NCBI GenBank assembly: GCA_963920635.1
Contig: OY987298.1
Location: forward strand, 146,604,257-146,668,256
DNA length: 64,000 nucleotides
Source of the DNA: Pseudeuparius sepicola
Lineage: Eukaryota; Arthropoda; Insecta; Coleoptera; Anthribidae
Direction: 5' to 3'
The position numbers and the translations under genes are program-made. Below are positions 50,129 to 61,683 of this stretch, in pieces; the stretch's first letter is position 1, and every line of letters starts with the position of its first letter. Under the pieces are notes generated by a model. It was not told the DNA's origin. It searched no databases and saw nothing but the letters and a program-made list of their open reading frames with translations.

Positions 50129-51089
50129 TCCGAGCACGAACGCATCTCTATGTAGTCCTGAGAAAAATATATTTGATGGCGTCATAACCTATATTTCCCG
50201 AATTCCTAAAAACTATCTTTTGGCCCAAAAGCAAGCTTGAGTGGTCCTACAAGAAACCCATAAGTCAAATTGTCACTGTACACTGTACAGTGCCCGGAAC
50301 AGAGAAATGGAGTAGGGAGAACGCGCTACAAGCTGCGCGAACTGCCTAATAAAACTGGCGGCCATATTAAACCAACTTTACTACAACTTTACTAAACCAC
50401 CGAACATTAAATGTTAATGTTCGGTGACTAAACTTATCGAAAAAATGATACCTACTCCCGGAGGTCTCCTAGACTTATAATTCATTTGCCGCCGGACAAA
50501 AAACCGACTCCGATCGGGGAACACCGGAAAGCGCGAACGTGAAGCCGTGAAAACTACGCGAAAGCCGACAACCTCCACACTCACGTTCGCGCCTCTTCGC
50601 GGGGTTTCGCGCCGCGAATGTCTTTACAGCTTGGTAGTGCACACGACATTTTCCAAAAACACTGACCATTTCTCTGCTGAAAATACAACAACTTTCGCTG
50701 AAAACAAACTGCAAACGTCAAACTGGGGACAATATGCAGGACATTACATTTGCCTGTAAATAGGATGCGCAGTAGGTCAAAGCGCGTTCTCCCTATTCCA
50801 TTTGTCTGGGCTAGAGGCCCTGTATGACACGAAAAGTGACAGTTATTCGTTTTAACAATAACTGTCACTTTTCGTGTCATACAGGGCCTCTAGTCTTGGC
50901 CTACTCCATTTCTCTGGTGCCTCGGTAGCAGCGGTGCCACGTAGATTTCGAAAATTGCGATATTGCCAAATTTGTCAAATGTCGTCACACCTTATTCCTT
51001 TGGTGCTTGAATTTTTGAGCATTTTCAAGGGAACGTTCCTTTTCGTGCTCTTTCGTGCTCTTGAGAATACGTGCGCGCACATGGGTAGG

Positions 51090-51107
51090 GAACGTTCGCG
51101 AACGTTC
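51090..51107. promoter_or_regulatory. four-box heat-shock element, repeat copy 2
   Basis: Same 18-base motif at the same place in the second unit, without change. Confidence 0.6.
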
Positions 51108-52068
51108 TCCGAGCACGAACGCATCTCTATGTAGTCCTGAGAAAAATATATTTGATGGCGACATAACCTATATTTCCCGAATTCCTAAAAACTATCTTTT
51201 GGCCCAAAAGCAAGCTTGAGTGGTCCTACAAGAAACCCATAAGTCAAATTGTCACTGTACACTGTACAGTGCCCGGAACAGAGAAATGGAGTAGGGAGAA
51301 CGCGCTACAAGCTGCGCGAACTGCCTAATAAAACTGGCGGCCATATTAAACCAACTTTACTACAACTTTACTAAACCACCGAACATTAAATGTTAATGTT
51401 CGGTGACTAAACTTATCGAAAAAATGATACCTACTCCCGGAGGTCTCCTAGACTTATAATTCATTTGTCGCCGGACAAAAAACCGACTCCGATCGGGGAA
51501 CACCGGAAAGCGCGAACGTGAAGCCGTGAAAACTACGCGAAAGCCGACAACCTCCACACTCACGTTCGCGCCTCTTCGCGGGGTTTCGCGCCGCGAATGT
51601 CTTTACAGCTTGGTAGTGCACACGACATTTTCCAAAAACACTGACCATTTCTCTGCTGAAAATACAACAACTTTCGCTGAAAACAAACTGCAAACGTCAA
51701 ACTGGGGACAATATGCAGGACATTACATTTGCCTGTAAATAGGATGCGCAGTAGGTCAAAGCGCGTTCTCCCTATTCCATTTGTCTGGGCTAGAGGCCCT
51801 GTATGACACGAAAAGTGACAGTTATTCGTTTTAACAATAACTGTCACTTTTCGTGTCATACAGGGCCTCTAGTCTTGGCCTACTCCATTTCTCTGGTGCC
51901 TCGGTAGCAGCGGTGCCACGTAGATTTCGAAAATTGCGATATTGCCAAATTTGTCAAATGTCGTCACACCTTATTCCTTTGGTGCTTGAATTTTTGAGCA
52001 TTTTCAAGGGAACGTTCCTTTTCGTGCTCTTTCGTGCTCTTGAGAATACGTGCGCGCACATGGGTACG

Positions 52069-52086
52069 GAACGTTCGCGAACGTTC
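52069..52086. promoter_or_regulatory. four-box heat-shock element, repeat copy 3
   Basis: Same motif in the third unit. The base before it differs (GGTACG for GGTAGG) but the four boxes are intact. It lies about 1.3 kb upstream of the cyclophilin B start. Confidence 0.6.
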
Positions 52087-52416
52087 TCCGAGCACGAACG
52101 CATCTCTATGTAGTCCTGAGAAAAATATATTTGATGGCGACATAACCTATATTTCCCGAATTCCTAAAAACTATCTTTTTGGCCCAAGCCCAAAAGCAAG
52201 CTTGAGTGGTCCTACAAAAAACCCATAAGTCAAATTTTTACTGTACAGTGCCCGGAAGCAAGTACCTACACCTAAAAACAAGAATGGTATACTTTAGGTA
52301 ATGGATCTGGGGAATGGTTAAATCGGCGAACCCATAAAATAAAAGAAGAAGAATTGTTTCTTAGTCGCTTATTCTTAAATTACGGGATGTTTCTTCTTTA
52401 CTAATAGAAAATAATA

Positions 52417-53106
52417 TGGTAATTTTCTAGTTTATCCACTTTTGGGTTAGAGAAAAACTAAAATTACCTTTGTGTTGTACATAATCCCAGAAACACGGAA
52501 ACCACTTTCATAAGTTGCGCTAATGACCGGAAGTGTCCCGAAAAAATTATTGAAATATAGATAATAATACGTACAAAACCATAGCGCCATGATGTTTTTC
52601 AGCGGCTATTGTGGGTGCACTGACTTAGTTATTAGGCAATGTTGTCAAACGCACGAATGAAAAATGTGTGACCTTTTGGGAGTTGCAACGGAGTTGCGCC
52701 TTTCTATCATTACAATGACCCTGTGGGAGTTAAACAAGTTTCTTTTTAGGGCAAGGAAAATATCAAATATGATGTCAATTTCGTTTCGAAAATATTCTCT
52801 TTTGTAATTAAATAAGGAATTCGCTACACTCAGGGCAAGGAAAATTTTTTGAGGAAACATTTTTAATTCGTGCGTTTGACAACATTGCCTAATAACAAAG
52901 TCAGCGCACCCGCAAATAGCCGCTGAAAAACATCATGGCGCTATGGTTTTGTACGTATTATTATCTAGATTTCAATAATTTTTTCGGGACACTTCCGGTC
53001 ATTAGCGCAACATATGAAAGTGGTTTCCGTGCTTCTGGGATTATGTACAACATAAAGGTAATTTTAGTTTTTCTCTAACCCAAAAGTGGATAAACTAGAA
53101 AATCAC
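52417..53106. mobile_element. palindromic element, 255-bp arms, upstream of cyclophilin B
   Basis: The left arm (from GGTAATTTTCTAGTTTATCC) faces the right arm (GGATAAACTAGAAAATCACC). Inner ends are GTTGTCAAACGCACGAAT and ATTCGTGCGTTTGACAAC, with a loop at about 52672-52857. It lacks TA-CAGGGTG ends and appears to be a different foldback family. It ends about 200 bp before the cyclophilin B first exon. Confidence 0.82.
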
Positions 53107-53199
53107 CAATATTGTTATTTCGATAACGTGAAAAGACCTATTAAGAAAAAAGTTGTCACTAAAATATAGGAAAACGTGTGCGTAAATATAACCAATTTT

Positions 53200-53303
53200 G
53201 AACCCCTTCGGCCCACCCGCGCACGCCGCCACGACAGCGCCGCGTCAGCTGCGCGGAGGCGCGGCGAAAAGCGAAAACCGCAGTCATCGCGGCGGGCGGT
53301 GGA
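53200..53303 (+). promoter_or_regulatory. GC-rich promoter region of cyclophilin B
   Basis: A CpG-rich block (CGCGCACGCCGCCACGACAG and onward) lies directly before the first exon. A CCAAT is present at about 53190. I looked for the ER-stress element CCAAT-N9-CCACG and the spacing does not fit. Confidence 0.45.
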
Positions 53304-53369
53304 ATGACCCGCGCAGAAACACATGAAAATCGCCAGACGTCGACGTTTGGGAAGAGGTTAAGGTTGTCG

Positions 53370-56300
53370 ATGAACATGAAGAAACTCTTCGCTTCGGTGG
53401 CCCTTTTGACCCTGGCCCTGCTGGCGCTGACCGCCGTCGCGTACGCCGACGACGCGAAGAAGGGCCCCAAAGTCACAGACAAGGTGAGCGGGTTTTTCTC
53501 ACGGTTTTTTTTTGGGCGGTTTCACTGCCAAATGCAAGGTTTGCCTGCTGCCGGCCGTTGGGTATTTTTAACACGAGTTTTTTTCTGCGGAGTTTATAAT
53601 TGTAAAGAAAGAAAATGTGTATTTTTAGGTGTTTTGGGAATAATAAGTCTATTTTTTTGCCATGTGTGGATGTTGACATCAAGTTCCTCCTGCCACGAGT
53701 TTGGGGCAAAATTAGAAACATTTTTAAACAAAGGAGATTGAAAATTGTTTTTTTGAAGTCAGTGGTTATAGCTTTTATTTTAGAAAGCAAAACGATTTAT
53801 AAAATATAGGTAGGTAGGTACTTATAAAACTTTGAGAGCTACATATTTTTATCAAGTCTAGTTTTATCTTTTTCTCTGATTAATCTAATAAAATTAAATA
53901 AGGTAGTTCTCAATATCAATAAACCAATTTTTCATTTGTGTTCCAACAAAGACAATCCCATCTTATAAAATCCATGGTTGATATTACTATTACTGGATTT
54001 TTTTTCATACCTGCCTACATGTGTAACAATTTATTACCAATTTCAAAAAAAATTGACGATGCAAGCAATAAATTGCCGATACACAGTATATTGTTCCAGA
54101 TAACTTTAGTTTATAAATAATGAATAATAAAACTGCACCCATAACTTTTTCATTGCCATTAACGTCGCTCGGATACAACCAATAAAATTTGTGCTGTGAA
54201 AATACATAGGTAGGTATGTAGGTGTTATTTGAAACATATCTGCAAGGGCAAATTGTTTTAAAAAATATTTCAAGATATTTTATTTCATTTTCTGCCTAGG
54301 TAAAGTGCCTTTTCTATGTAAGATACACTGATACAGGAAAAAAATTTAGTCACAAAGGTCCACAGAGATCGTGTATACACATCAGTGTCTCACTTAAGAG
54401 TGAAACAACCTTATAACTTCTTTAATTTTTAACTGACCAGAACGAAATTTTTACCAAAGGTAGATGGCATTATGGCCTACTTAGGTATTTCCAAAAAATT
54501 AGTTGCCTACTCTAAAGTTAAAGCCACCTGCGAATGTCACAATCGAGGCTAAAAATACAAAAATCATATCGGGCGCTTTTTTTAAATTACCAAAAGAAAT
54601 TGTTCAGAATCGATCCAGGGCCCTAAATCCAAAATTTTGTTAAAATCAAAAAATGATAAATAAGAAAAATAAAGTCCAAAAATAGCAATTTCAGAGTTTT
54701 CTGCATTTAGAAAAGTGTGCCATGGAAGTTTTTTATTTAATTTTTTTTTGTTTCACTCTTTATACAATAATTTGCCAAGCTCGATTGACTGGTGCAAGAA
54801 CGATGTAAGTGCATCCCTGGTTGCCTAAACCTCGAGTTTTGAACTTACCTCCGGAAGCAGATAGGTGCAAGAACAATGCAAGTGCGGAGTTACCTCATTC
54901 TTGCACCAAGCACTCGTTACCAGGCAAAGTGACGGTGAACGTAACAGACATGTGTGACCATCGAAGTGACTCAGGAGATGATTTTTAACTATGTTGCTGT
55001 ACTCGGAATGTACTTTAAAAAAGAGGTTGCCGACAAAAATAACCAAAAATGTTACATTTACAACAAAATATAGTATACCGACAACAACGTTAGATCAGAA
55101 GATTAGACTTTTGTACCTAAACCTACTATTTCATTAATCATGTTTAATAAAACATCAAAAAGCATTAATTTTGACTTTATTTCTTTTAACCCTGGCAGCC
55201 ACAGTACCGAAAAAGATGACAGAAACTAAATTTTGGCGAATTTTCTCTGTTTGGTAGGCATTTTTTTAGAATTAAAAGATGTGTCCGATTGTCACTTTTC
55301 AAACAAATCAGCCAACTCCGATTTTTTTTTATTTCCAAGTGTGAAACTCCTTTGTTTTTAACAATATCAAAAACATTTATTTAGAAAAGTTGTTTAGAAT
55401 GAAAAGACGTGCTCGATTGTAATTTTTGAAGCAAATCGGCCGACTTTGATTTTTAATTGTTTACCTATTTAAATCAGAGTCGTCCGATTTGCTTAAAAAC
55501 AAAGGAATTTCACACTTGGAAATCAAAAAAATCGGAGTTGGCTGATTTGTTTGAAAAGTGACAATCAGACATATCTCTTAATTCTAAACAACTTTTCTAA
55601 AAAAAAGTTTTTGAAATTTTTAAAAATAAAGGCAGTTTATTCTTGATGTTATTTCATGTTTTTCTAATTTTTGGGCACCCTGTATAAAAAAATCAGAAAT
55701 TCTCTCCGTAGACCAAGGTTAGTTTAATAAACTAACCTTGCCGTAGACCATATTTTTTCGAGAAGCAGAAACTTTTGTCAAGAATGACTTTTTGTCGAAA
55801 AATCAAATTGTTGGCCCATTTGTCCTCTTGGGGACTCCATCCGCTGACACACTGTATAATGTAAGATAAATAAACTTTCTGAAACGAATTTTGAAAACAC
55901 TAGGAAGTTTTTTCGATTATCTCGAAAACATAAAAAATGGACTTATCTCGAAAACATAAAAAATGAACTTCTCGTTCTTGCAGCAGAGTCTTCAATTGTC
56001 ACCATAAACTAAGTGTGTAAAGTTTGTAAACTGTCAAAGCAGTTAATCTCTGAGTGCAGTAAATCCCACTTGCTTCACCTGGAAGATTAAATTTAAATGA
56101 CTATTTTTTTGTATATTTGACAAAGGAATGTCTATATTTAATATTTTTCTTTGAAATGCATAGGTATGGTTCGACATAACGATAGGTGGCGAACCAGCCG
56201 GTCGCGTAGTTATAGGCCTGTTTGGCAAAACCGTCCCGAAAACTGCCAGGAACTTCAAGGAGCTGGCTCTGAAGCCGGCCGGCGAAGGGTACAAGGGCAG

Positions 56301-58667
56301 CAAGTTCCACAGGGTGATCAAAGACTTCATGATTCAAGGTGGCGACTTCACCAGAGGTGACGGAACTGGAGGTAAGTCCGAAAGTTATCGAAATTTTCTA
56401 TTAGAACATCAATTTTGTTTTACTAAAAAAATTGGCCTTTTCCACACTTATTCGGCAACATGAAGTAAGCTGAAAATAAAGCTACAAATATCTCAGATTA
56501 ATTGTGTAGATTTTAGTGTGCTATCATCTTCTCATTATCACTGAAATTCCTTGTACGTACAGCTTTAGATTAGAATATTATATTCACTACATATTAGATT
56601 TTCAGTCCCATGAATGTAATTTGAACACCAATGAATAGAGAAATTAGATAACAAAGGGATTTTATGATCCAAATTGTGTCATAGTTTTTATTAACTATGG
56701 CAATCTTACAATTTGAATTTGGTGGTATATTAATTCATTTATTTCAATTAATATTAATAGTAAATACTATATTATAAAATAGAGGACAGGATAAGTCATT
56801 TTCTACTACCACTACCTATGTAATTTTGAAATTATTGAGCATAATTTTTAAAACTGTAATTTTTTCTGTTAGATGACGGTTTAATAAAATTAGGTATATA
56901 ATTTTTTAGTACAACAAACAACTAAAAAGACAAATCAAACTTATTAGACATTAATATCTACTTTAATGAGATTCATTAAGCTATATGGATATTTATTATG
57001 ATGCAGGTTTATAATAAAAATCCAATATTGTACCTCTAATGTAATATCCTCGGTAATATCATTGATTATGGTAGGGTAGAGAAATCCTTTTTGGCCACAT
57101 TAAGGATTTTCCACACTTCAACCAGCATAAAAAATAGTAAATACTTAAATTTAAATTTATGGCTTCATATATTTGTTCCCGGTTGAGTTGTCTATGGTAT
57201 ATGAACAAAAAACATTTTGATTGAAAAAAAAAACAACAGAAAATATAGTTGAATGTCGATTTTTGCCATTTATGACCACTTGTTATCCAAATATGGCCAC
57301 ATTTTTTGCCAGTCGTGGCCACATGGCATACCTATTGTACTTTAGAGGAAAAAGAAAGTAAAATGTGCCTAGATTGTTTTTATTTGGAAGAAAACTATAA
57401 ATCTATGAAATAAAACTAAGATGCTTATATAGGTAGGTACATACATTGTCAAGATATTATTTTTCGAAAATATCAACTGGTCTTATGAGAAAACATAAGT
57501 TAAAGTTCTACCATGTTTTTTAAGTTTGGGGTACGGGAGTTTGCCTAATATATCTGTCACACATATGACAGAAACGTCATGTTCCACATATATAAAAGAC
57601 ACCTTGTCTTTGTTGGTATTTCGCATGGACATTACTTCGACTTCTACGGCTTTTAGTGCATTTTTAATTTGGTGGGCGAGTATTGAAAACGAACCGCTTT
57701 CTTTTTTTTGTTGGTGCCATAGTACACTCCTGCAAAAATATCCTATTTTTAATTGTATATAAGTAGTGACCAAAGTGGCTCGGTACAATTCCAGTTATGG
57801 TCATAACATCGCCATAAATAGCAAATTAACAAAAAATGTTTGCCACTTATGGCCATCTTGGTTTTGTTGTAATTTTGAGGTTAGGGATTGTTTTAATATC
57901 AGAAAACATAACTGGAAACATCGTCCAAGCTTGGCACATTATAAAAAAACTAAGAATACGATTCCATGTTACTGAATTTTCACATTGAATAATTTCAATT
58001 TCTTACCGGATTTGCTAAGAAACATAACAAAAACTGCCAGTCACTTTTGGGTGGCCATTTATAACCAGACAAAAGTGCGCCTGCCACCTATTGGTGCATG
58101 GTAGAACTTCATGTTACTAGTACCTTCAGTTATGCCAAAGGTGGCACCATAACTTAATACCTCTTACTTAATAATCAGCGTTTTTTAATAAAGTGGCCAA
58201 AAAGGGCTTAGTGGCTAAAAAGGGTATCTCTACCCATGACCTTGACTGTTCATAGTTAACGTTTCCTTCCATTATTCCCCTATTGTGACTGCTTGTAGTA
58301 TAATATCTTAATTTATTGATACTTCCTTATTTTCCTTTCGTTTCCAGGCCGTTCCATCTACGGTGAACGTTTCGAAGACGAGAACTTCAAGCTGAAGCAC
58401 TACGGCGCCGGCTGGCTATCCATGGCCAACGCCGGCAAAGACACCAACGGCTCCCAGTTCTTCATCACGACAAAACAGACGACCTGGCTGGACGGCCGCC
58501 ACGTGGTGTTCGGCAAGGTGCTCAGCGGCATGGACGTCATTAGGAAGATCGAGGCCGGCAAGACCAACGGCCAGGACAGGCCCGTCAAGGAGGTGCTGAT
58601 TGCCGATTCGGGAGCCGAGACAGTTGCGGAGCCGTTCTCGGTCACCAAGGAAGATGCCAGGGACTGA
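53370..58667 (+). CDS. CypB: cyclophilin B-type peptidyl-prolyl isomerase (secretory pathway)
   Basis: Three exons join in phase: 53370-53483, 56164-56371 and 58348-58667, giving 213 residues. The N-terminus is a signal peptide ([20 protein letters not shown], ending near AYA-DD). The cyclophilin fold follows from about residue 39. Catalytic and ligand-binding residues are all present: R88 in FHRVI, F93, M94 and Q96 in [10 protein letters not shown]146 in GSQFFITT, W154 and H159 in [11 protein letters not shown]. The Trp predicts cyclosporin binding. The enzyme turns prolyl bonds between cis and trans and helps proteins fold in the ER. The C-terminus SVTKEDARD has no KDEL-type signal, as in other cyclophilin B proteins. 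In-frame ATGs lie at 53304, 53370 and 53376; the last two place the signal peptide at the very start, and 53376 has the best context. ATTAAA at 58726-58731 is a likely poly(A) signal. Codons of the exons are strongly GC-ended against AT-rich introns. Confidence 0.95.
55240..55683. mobile_element. palindromic TA element, left end lost
   Basis: TTTCAAACAAATCAGCCAACT and the following CCGATTTTTT are mirrored at about 55515-55560, and TTCCAAGTGTGAAA faces TTTCACACTTGGAA. The right end GGGCACCCTG is followed by TA at 55684. No matching left end is seen. Confidence 0.6.
55706..55749. repeat. 26-bp hairpin insert with 9-10 bp direct repeats
   Basis: CCGTAGACC occurs at 55706-55714 and 55741-55749, each followed by A. 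Between them is a perfect palindrome whose left half is AAGGTTAGTTTA and right half TAAACTAACCTT with almost no loop. The layout is that of a tiny insertion or the stub of a larger element with a 9-10 bp target duplication. Confidence 0.7.
57070..58240. mobile_element. candidate TIR DNA transposon in cyclophilin B intron 2
   Basis: GGGTAGAGAAATCCTTTTTG at about 57073 is mirrored by text whose complement is GGGTAGAGATACCCTTTTTA at about 58235, and both continue into GGCCAC/AGCCAC. Inner inverted pairs include AAGTTCTACCATG / CATGGTAGAACTT (about 57502, 58097). GGCCAC recurs many times inside. A 101-codon minus-strand frame (57483-57788) may be a remnant of its protein but I do not recognise a domain. 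No clear target duplication. Confidence 0.45.
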
Positions 58668-60044
58668 GGACGTGCGTTCAAAGTGTGAACATTGTGTTCG
58701 TTTTTTTTTTGTAAGTGATGTTGCGATTAAAGAGCATTTTTTATACACAAAAAGGTGGATTTGTTCAGTAAATTCCCAGGTATATCCCATATATAACGTT
58801 TTTCCAGATTTGATTGGTCATGGTTGACCTGGAAGAAACAAAACTTCTTTGTTGGATTTTAGTGAGGTTACTATTGGTCCAGCTCTAAAAATAGTATTTT
58901 AGTTCTGTTGTATGTAAGTAAGCTTTAATAGTTAAATGACAAACTATTAGCCCAGCTTAAAGAATTTCCGGAGAAATTAAACAAAAACAGAGGATTAATA
59001 ATTGTGACTTAATCCAACAAAAAATAATTTGTTTTTCCATCAGGGACCGTCAGACTAGTGGGAACCGTGGTGGAATATCAACCGAGGGTAATATCGACCT
59101 CATTGATGTCTACATTGATTAGGGTCGTAAGATGCCAGCGCCCTCTGTCGCCGTTAGTAGGCGCCGTTTGAAAGTACTGGCCATATGGAGTTTGGCGATT
59201 TCACTCATAGGGATCACAATATCTCTACGATTCCATGTTGACTTGGTTGTACAATATCGAAAAACTGTAGATTCCTTATAATTTTTCCACTGTTATTAAT
59301 AAGAGGGAGTGATATTGTATTAGACATACACACAACACCCACGGCACTACCGCTGTGTGGGAATCTAATCCACGATGTGTGGTGCCAAAGCGTGGGTACC
59401 ATGAAAGACCCACTGGTGCACCACCGATCAGATCGATCCACATTTGCACGCTTGATTGATATTCCACAGCATTTTATTTTATACTGTGGGTTGATCAGAA
59501 TAGCTGCAAAAATGTGAAATATTTTTGCCTCTGTGAAGAAAGAACATACGAAAATAATGAATATTAAAAACATTAAACATGTAGGTGTACTGGTTGGGTA
59601 GGGATCAAAAATTACGAAGATCCCTACCCAACCAACACACCTACATGATAAATTATTGGATCACTAACCGTAATAACCTATTGAAAAAACATTAAAGTTT
59701 TTTTCTGACTTTAAATAACATTAGAAAGGAAGATATTGAATTTGAATAAAATTTTCAACGCAAATCTAAAAGAAGAGTTCTTTATAAGAGCTTTTGTAGA
59801 AATTCATATGAATTTACGGCGATAAATAATTATGTCAAAAATTTCAAATTTGATACATTTCTTAGGTTATGGTATCGATAATATCTCAGACTAATGAATT
59901 CATTAGTCTGAGGATAATATCGATATCGATTTCAATTTGAACCATTTTGAATGTAACCCACCTGCCTTTTTATCAGGTCTATGATTTGTTGCTAAGAGTT
60001 GAAAACCTTGGCGTTTCAGTCTGGATCGTCATTGGAGATTTAGA
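58668..60044. other. 3' UTR of cyclophilin B and intergenic DNA
   Basis: After the 3' UTR there is no gene. A hairpin lies at about 59579-59646 (CATGTAGGTGTACTGGTTGG mirrored by CCAACCAACACACCTACATG), and a 27-bp hairpin with 9-bp direct repeats at 59877-59921. GGTGGAATATCAACC (59069) and a mirrored relative near 59455 may bound a small element. Confidence 0.45.
59877..59921. repeat. 27-bp hairpin insert with 9-bp direct repeats
   Basis: GATAATATC occurs at 59877-59885 and 59913-59921. Between them TCAGACTAATGAA is followed at once by its exact complement TTCATTAGTCTGA and one extra G. Perfect 13-bp arms without a loop. Confidence 0.72.
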
Positions 60045-60590
60045 ATGCATTCTAGGGGAAAAGTGATATTTGTGGTGGCAAAACAAAATGACATTTGGCA
60101 ACGGCCAACCACGGCGTTCGTGCATTTGACAGGCAAAGATGATTTTACGAGGGCCGTGAGTATATATTTATATATTAAGACCTACTACCTTTATATTTGT
60201 ATAGGTATAGGGTATAGGTATGTTTCAGCAGAACTTCAAACGGTTTGAAATCAGTTTGAAACTGTCAAGAGCATGCGCAGTTTAGTTTTTAGAACGTGAA
60301 AATGAAACTAGGCATGCTCCTGACAGTTTCAAACTGGTCTGTAGACTGAAATTTCGCAGAAACACCTAATATAATATGTTTGTAGCACAGAGATCGTAAT
60401 ACCAGAGCAAATAAAACAACTAGCAGCAAGACCCTCGTTTACGGGTCTTGAACCTTCAGTGTATAAAGCCACTGTACTTGAACCAGAAGCAAAGCATATA
60501 AAACAACTAATAATATATGCTCTGCCAGAAGTATTACTCCTCCTGGCGGGAAAATTCTGCGCACCTGTTCGCGCATCCGCCATTTGGGAA
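60045..60590 (+). CDS. unidentified small gene or exons
   Basis: An ATG frame at 60045 (MHSRGKVIFVVAKQND...) runs 37 codons to a good donor, GTGAGT, at 60156. It uses GC-richer codons than its surroundings. A second open stretch at about 60389-60590 (IVIPEQIKQLAARPSFTGLE, then a Leu-rich LPEVLLLLAGKF and a stop after AIWE) could join it in phase from an acceptor ending AGAG at 60388. I do not recognise either part. It could be a short gene, part of a longer one or chance frames. Confidence 0.28.
60253..60335. repeat. hairpin with about 35-bp arms
   Basis: CAGTTTGAAACTGTCA then GAGCATGC on the left are mirrored by GCATGCTC then TGACAGTTTCAAACTG on the right, around a loop near 60290. It lies between the two parts of the unidentified gene above, so it would be intronic if that gene is real. 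Confidence 0.7.
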
Positions 60591-60701
60591 TAGATTCTGT
60601 CAAATGGATGCAGTGTGGGGGCCAATGGGCAGTTCTTTTTTGGCTGTATGAGAGATATTACAGTGCCGTAGAGTGTGCTTTTTTTGTAAATTGTGCTTTG
60701 T

Positions 60702-60933
60702 GCTAGTATCTTTAAATAAAGAATCCCAAGAAGGAGTCAAAGCTGCTTGTGCTTACCACACACTAAATACTTTACTACTACTACTCTGTATTTCTGAATT
60801 GATTTTCCCGAATACACCTCTAACTTCTATTCCCCCAATATGGCGTCAAGTCATTGAATTTGCGGATGAATATAGTCAAATTATTTTAAGTAGTCCTTAC
60901 TGGGACTGTCAATTGGTAATTTCGCCATCCTAA
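60702..60933 (+). CDS. unidentified open frame, possible exon
   Basis: After a plausible acceptor (TTGTGCTTTGTGCTAG) an open frame reads GVKAACAYHTLNTLLLLLCI, SIPPIWRQVIEFADEY and SSPYWDCQLVISPS before a stop. Composition is protein-like, with alternating hydrophobic and polar segments. No upstream exon joins it convincingly and no family is recognised. It may be a leftover of a longer gene next to the separase. Confidence 0.25.
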
Positions 60934-61683
60934 GTTGGCATTAATGCAGCAACCGGGTAATAAGTCCAGGTCAGTAACGAGCTCATTTGCACAATGAATA
61001 ACTACTAATAACACGAACAAGAACAACACAGATAACGGAAAAACTCACGAAACGTAGAAAACCCACGAATATTTTCAATGCCCAAAGTCTGAACCCTTTT
61101 GAACGATCCGGAAAACCTTCACGGTCACTTCACAACACCGAAATAAAATTTGCCTGAGTACGCACCAGTCGCACCACAGACGCAGCCGCGAGTAGCTGGT
61201 TATACCAAAATACCAAATCGAAAGTGTTTCCGTGACTTTTGAAATTATTATTAAAATGAGTTGTAGTCGTAGTTATTTTTATTTGTAGAGGCATAAACCT
61301 GATTGCAATAGGGTTATTATTTTATTATGTTCTTTTTTTCGTACTTGGGTAACTTTTCACATCATAAATCAATGATGGGAGACGTCATTAACTGGTTGAG
61401 ACACATATACCAATGCTATACCCATGGTTAACAGAAAATTCCTAGGGATTTTGTGGAGAATGTCATCTGACAAAATCGGGACTTCTTACAGTAATCGGGG
61501 TATACTCAAGAGTAAAGTTTTTTTACTGGTTTTTTCTATATGTTCTGGTAATACAATCTCTGTGGTTTATGGCCTTGGCTTGTGGCTAACTTCAAACGTA
61601 AACAACAAACAACTTTTGAATTTGAAATTCGGTAAGCCCAAACCCAAATTAGAGAAAATATCCTTATAATTCTCTCCCTTAAT
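60934..61683. other. intergenic or 5' region of the separase gene
   Basis: No clear gene. An ATG frame at 61424-61669 has a donor-like GGTAAGCC at 61631 but no domain, so it is not called. The promoter of the next gene may lie here. Confidence 0.35.

Larger units (their letters stand above)
49188..52258. repeat. tandem repeat, about 979-bp unit, three copies plus a partial
   Basis: Copies start TCCTG(A/G)GAAAAATATATTTG at 49188, 50156, 51135 and 52114 (968, 979, 979 bp, then a partial of about 145 bp). Copies 2 and 3 are nearly identical; copy 1 differs by small indels near 49400 and 49465. Each unit holds a 29-bp hairpin with 7-bp direct repeats, an 83-bp perfect palindrome, and a four-box heat-shock element. 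Short open frames repeat with the same period and show no domain, so I do not call genes. The start of the unit is the right-arm text of the palindrome at 47115. Confidence 0.93.
53484..56163. other. cyclophilin B intron 1
   Basis: A 2.7-kb intron without genes. A palindromic element with one recognisable end lies at about 55240-55683, and a 26-bp hairpin with direct repeats at 55706-55749. A direct repeat with GTGCAAGAAC and AAGTGC landmarks occurs at about 54792 and 54869. Confidence 0.5.

Noticed and set aside
49496..52113. Open frames of 60-99 codons repeated every 979 bp on both strands
   Set aside because: They repeat because the DNA repeats. They overlap on both strands, lack domains and splice signals, and change frame with small indels between copies.
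53170..53303. ER-stress element before cyclophilin B
   Set aside because: CCAAT and CCACG are both present but not at the nine-base spacing that the element needs.
57483..57788. 101-codon minus-strand frame in cyclophilin B intron 2
   Set aside because: It may be a transposon protein remnant, but I recognise no motif, so I list it only within the candidate element and not as a gene.
61424..61669. 81-codon frame before the separase start
   Set aside because: It has a weak donor-like site, no acceptor that links it in phase to 61684 and no similarity that I can name.
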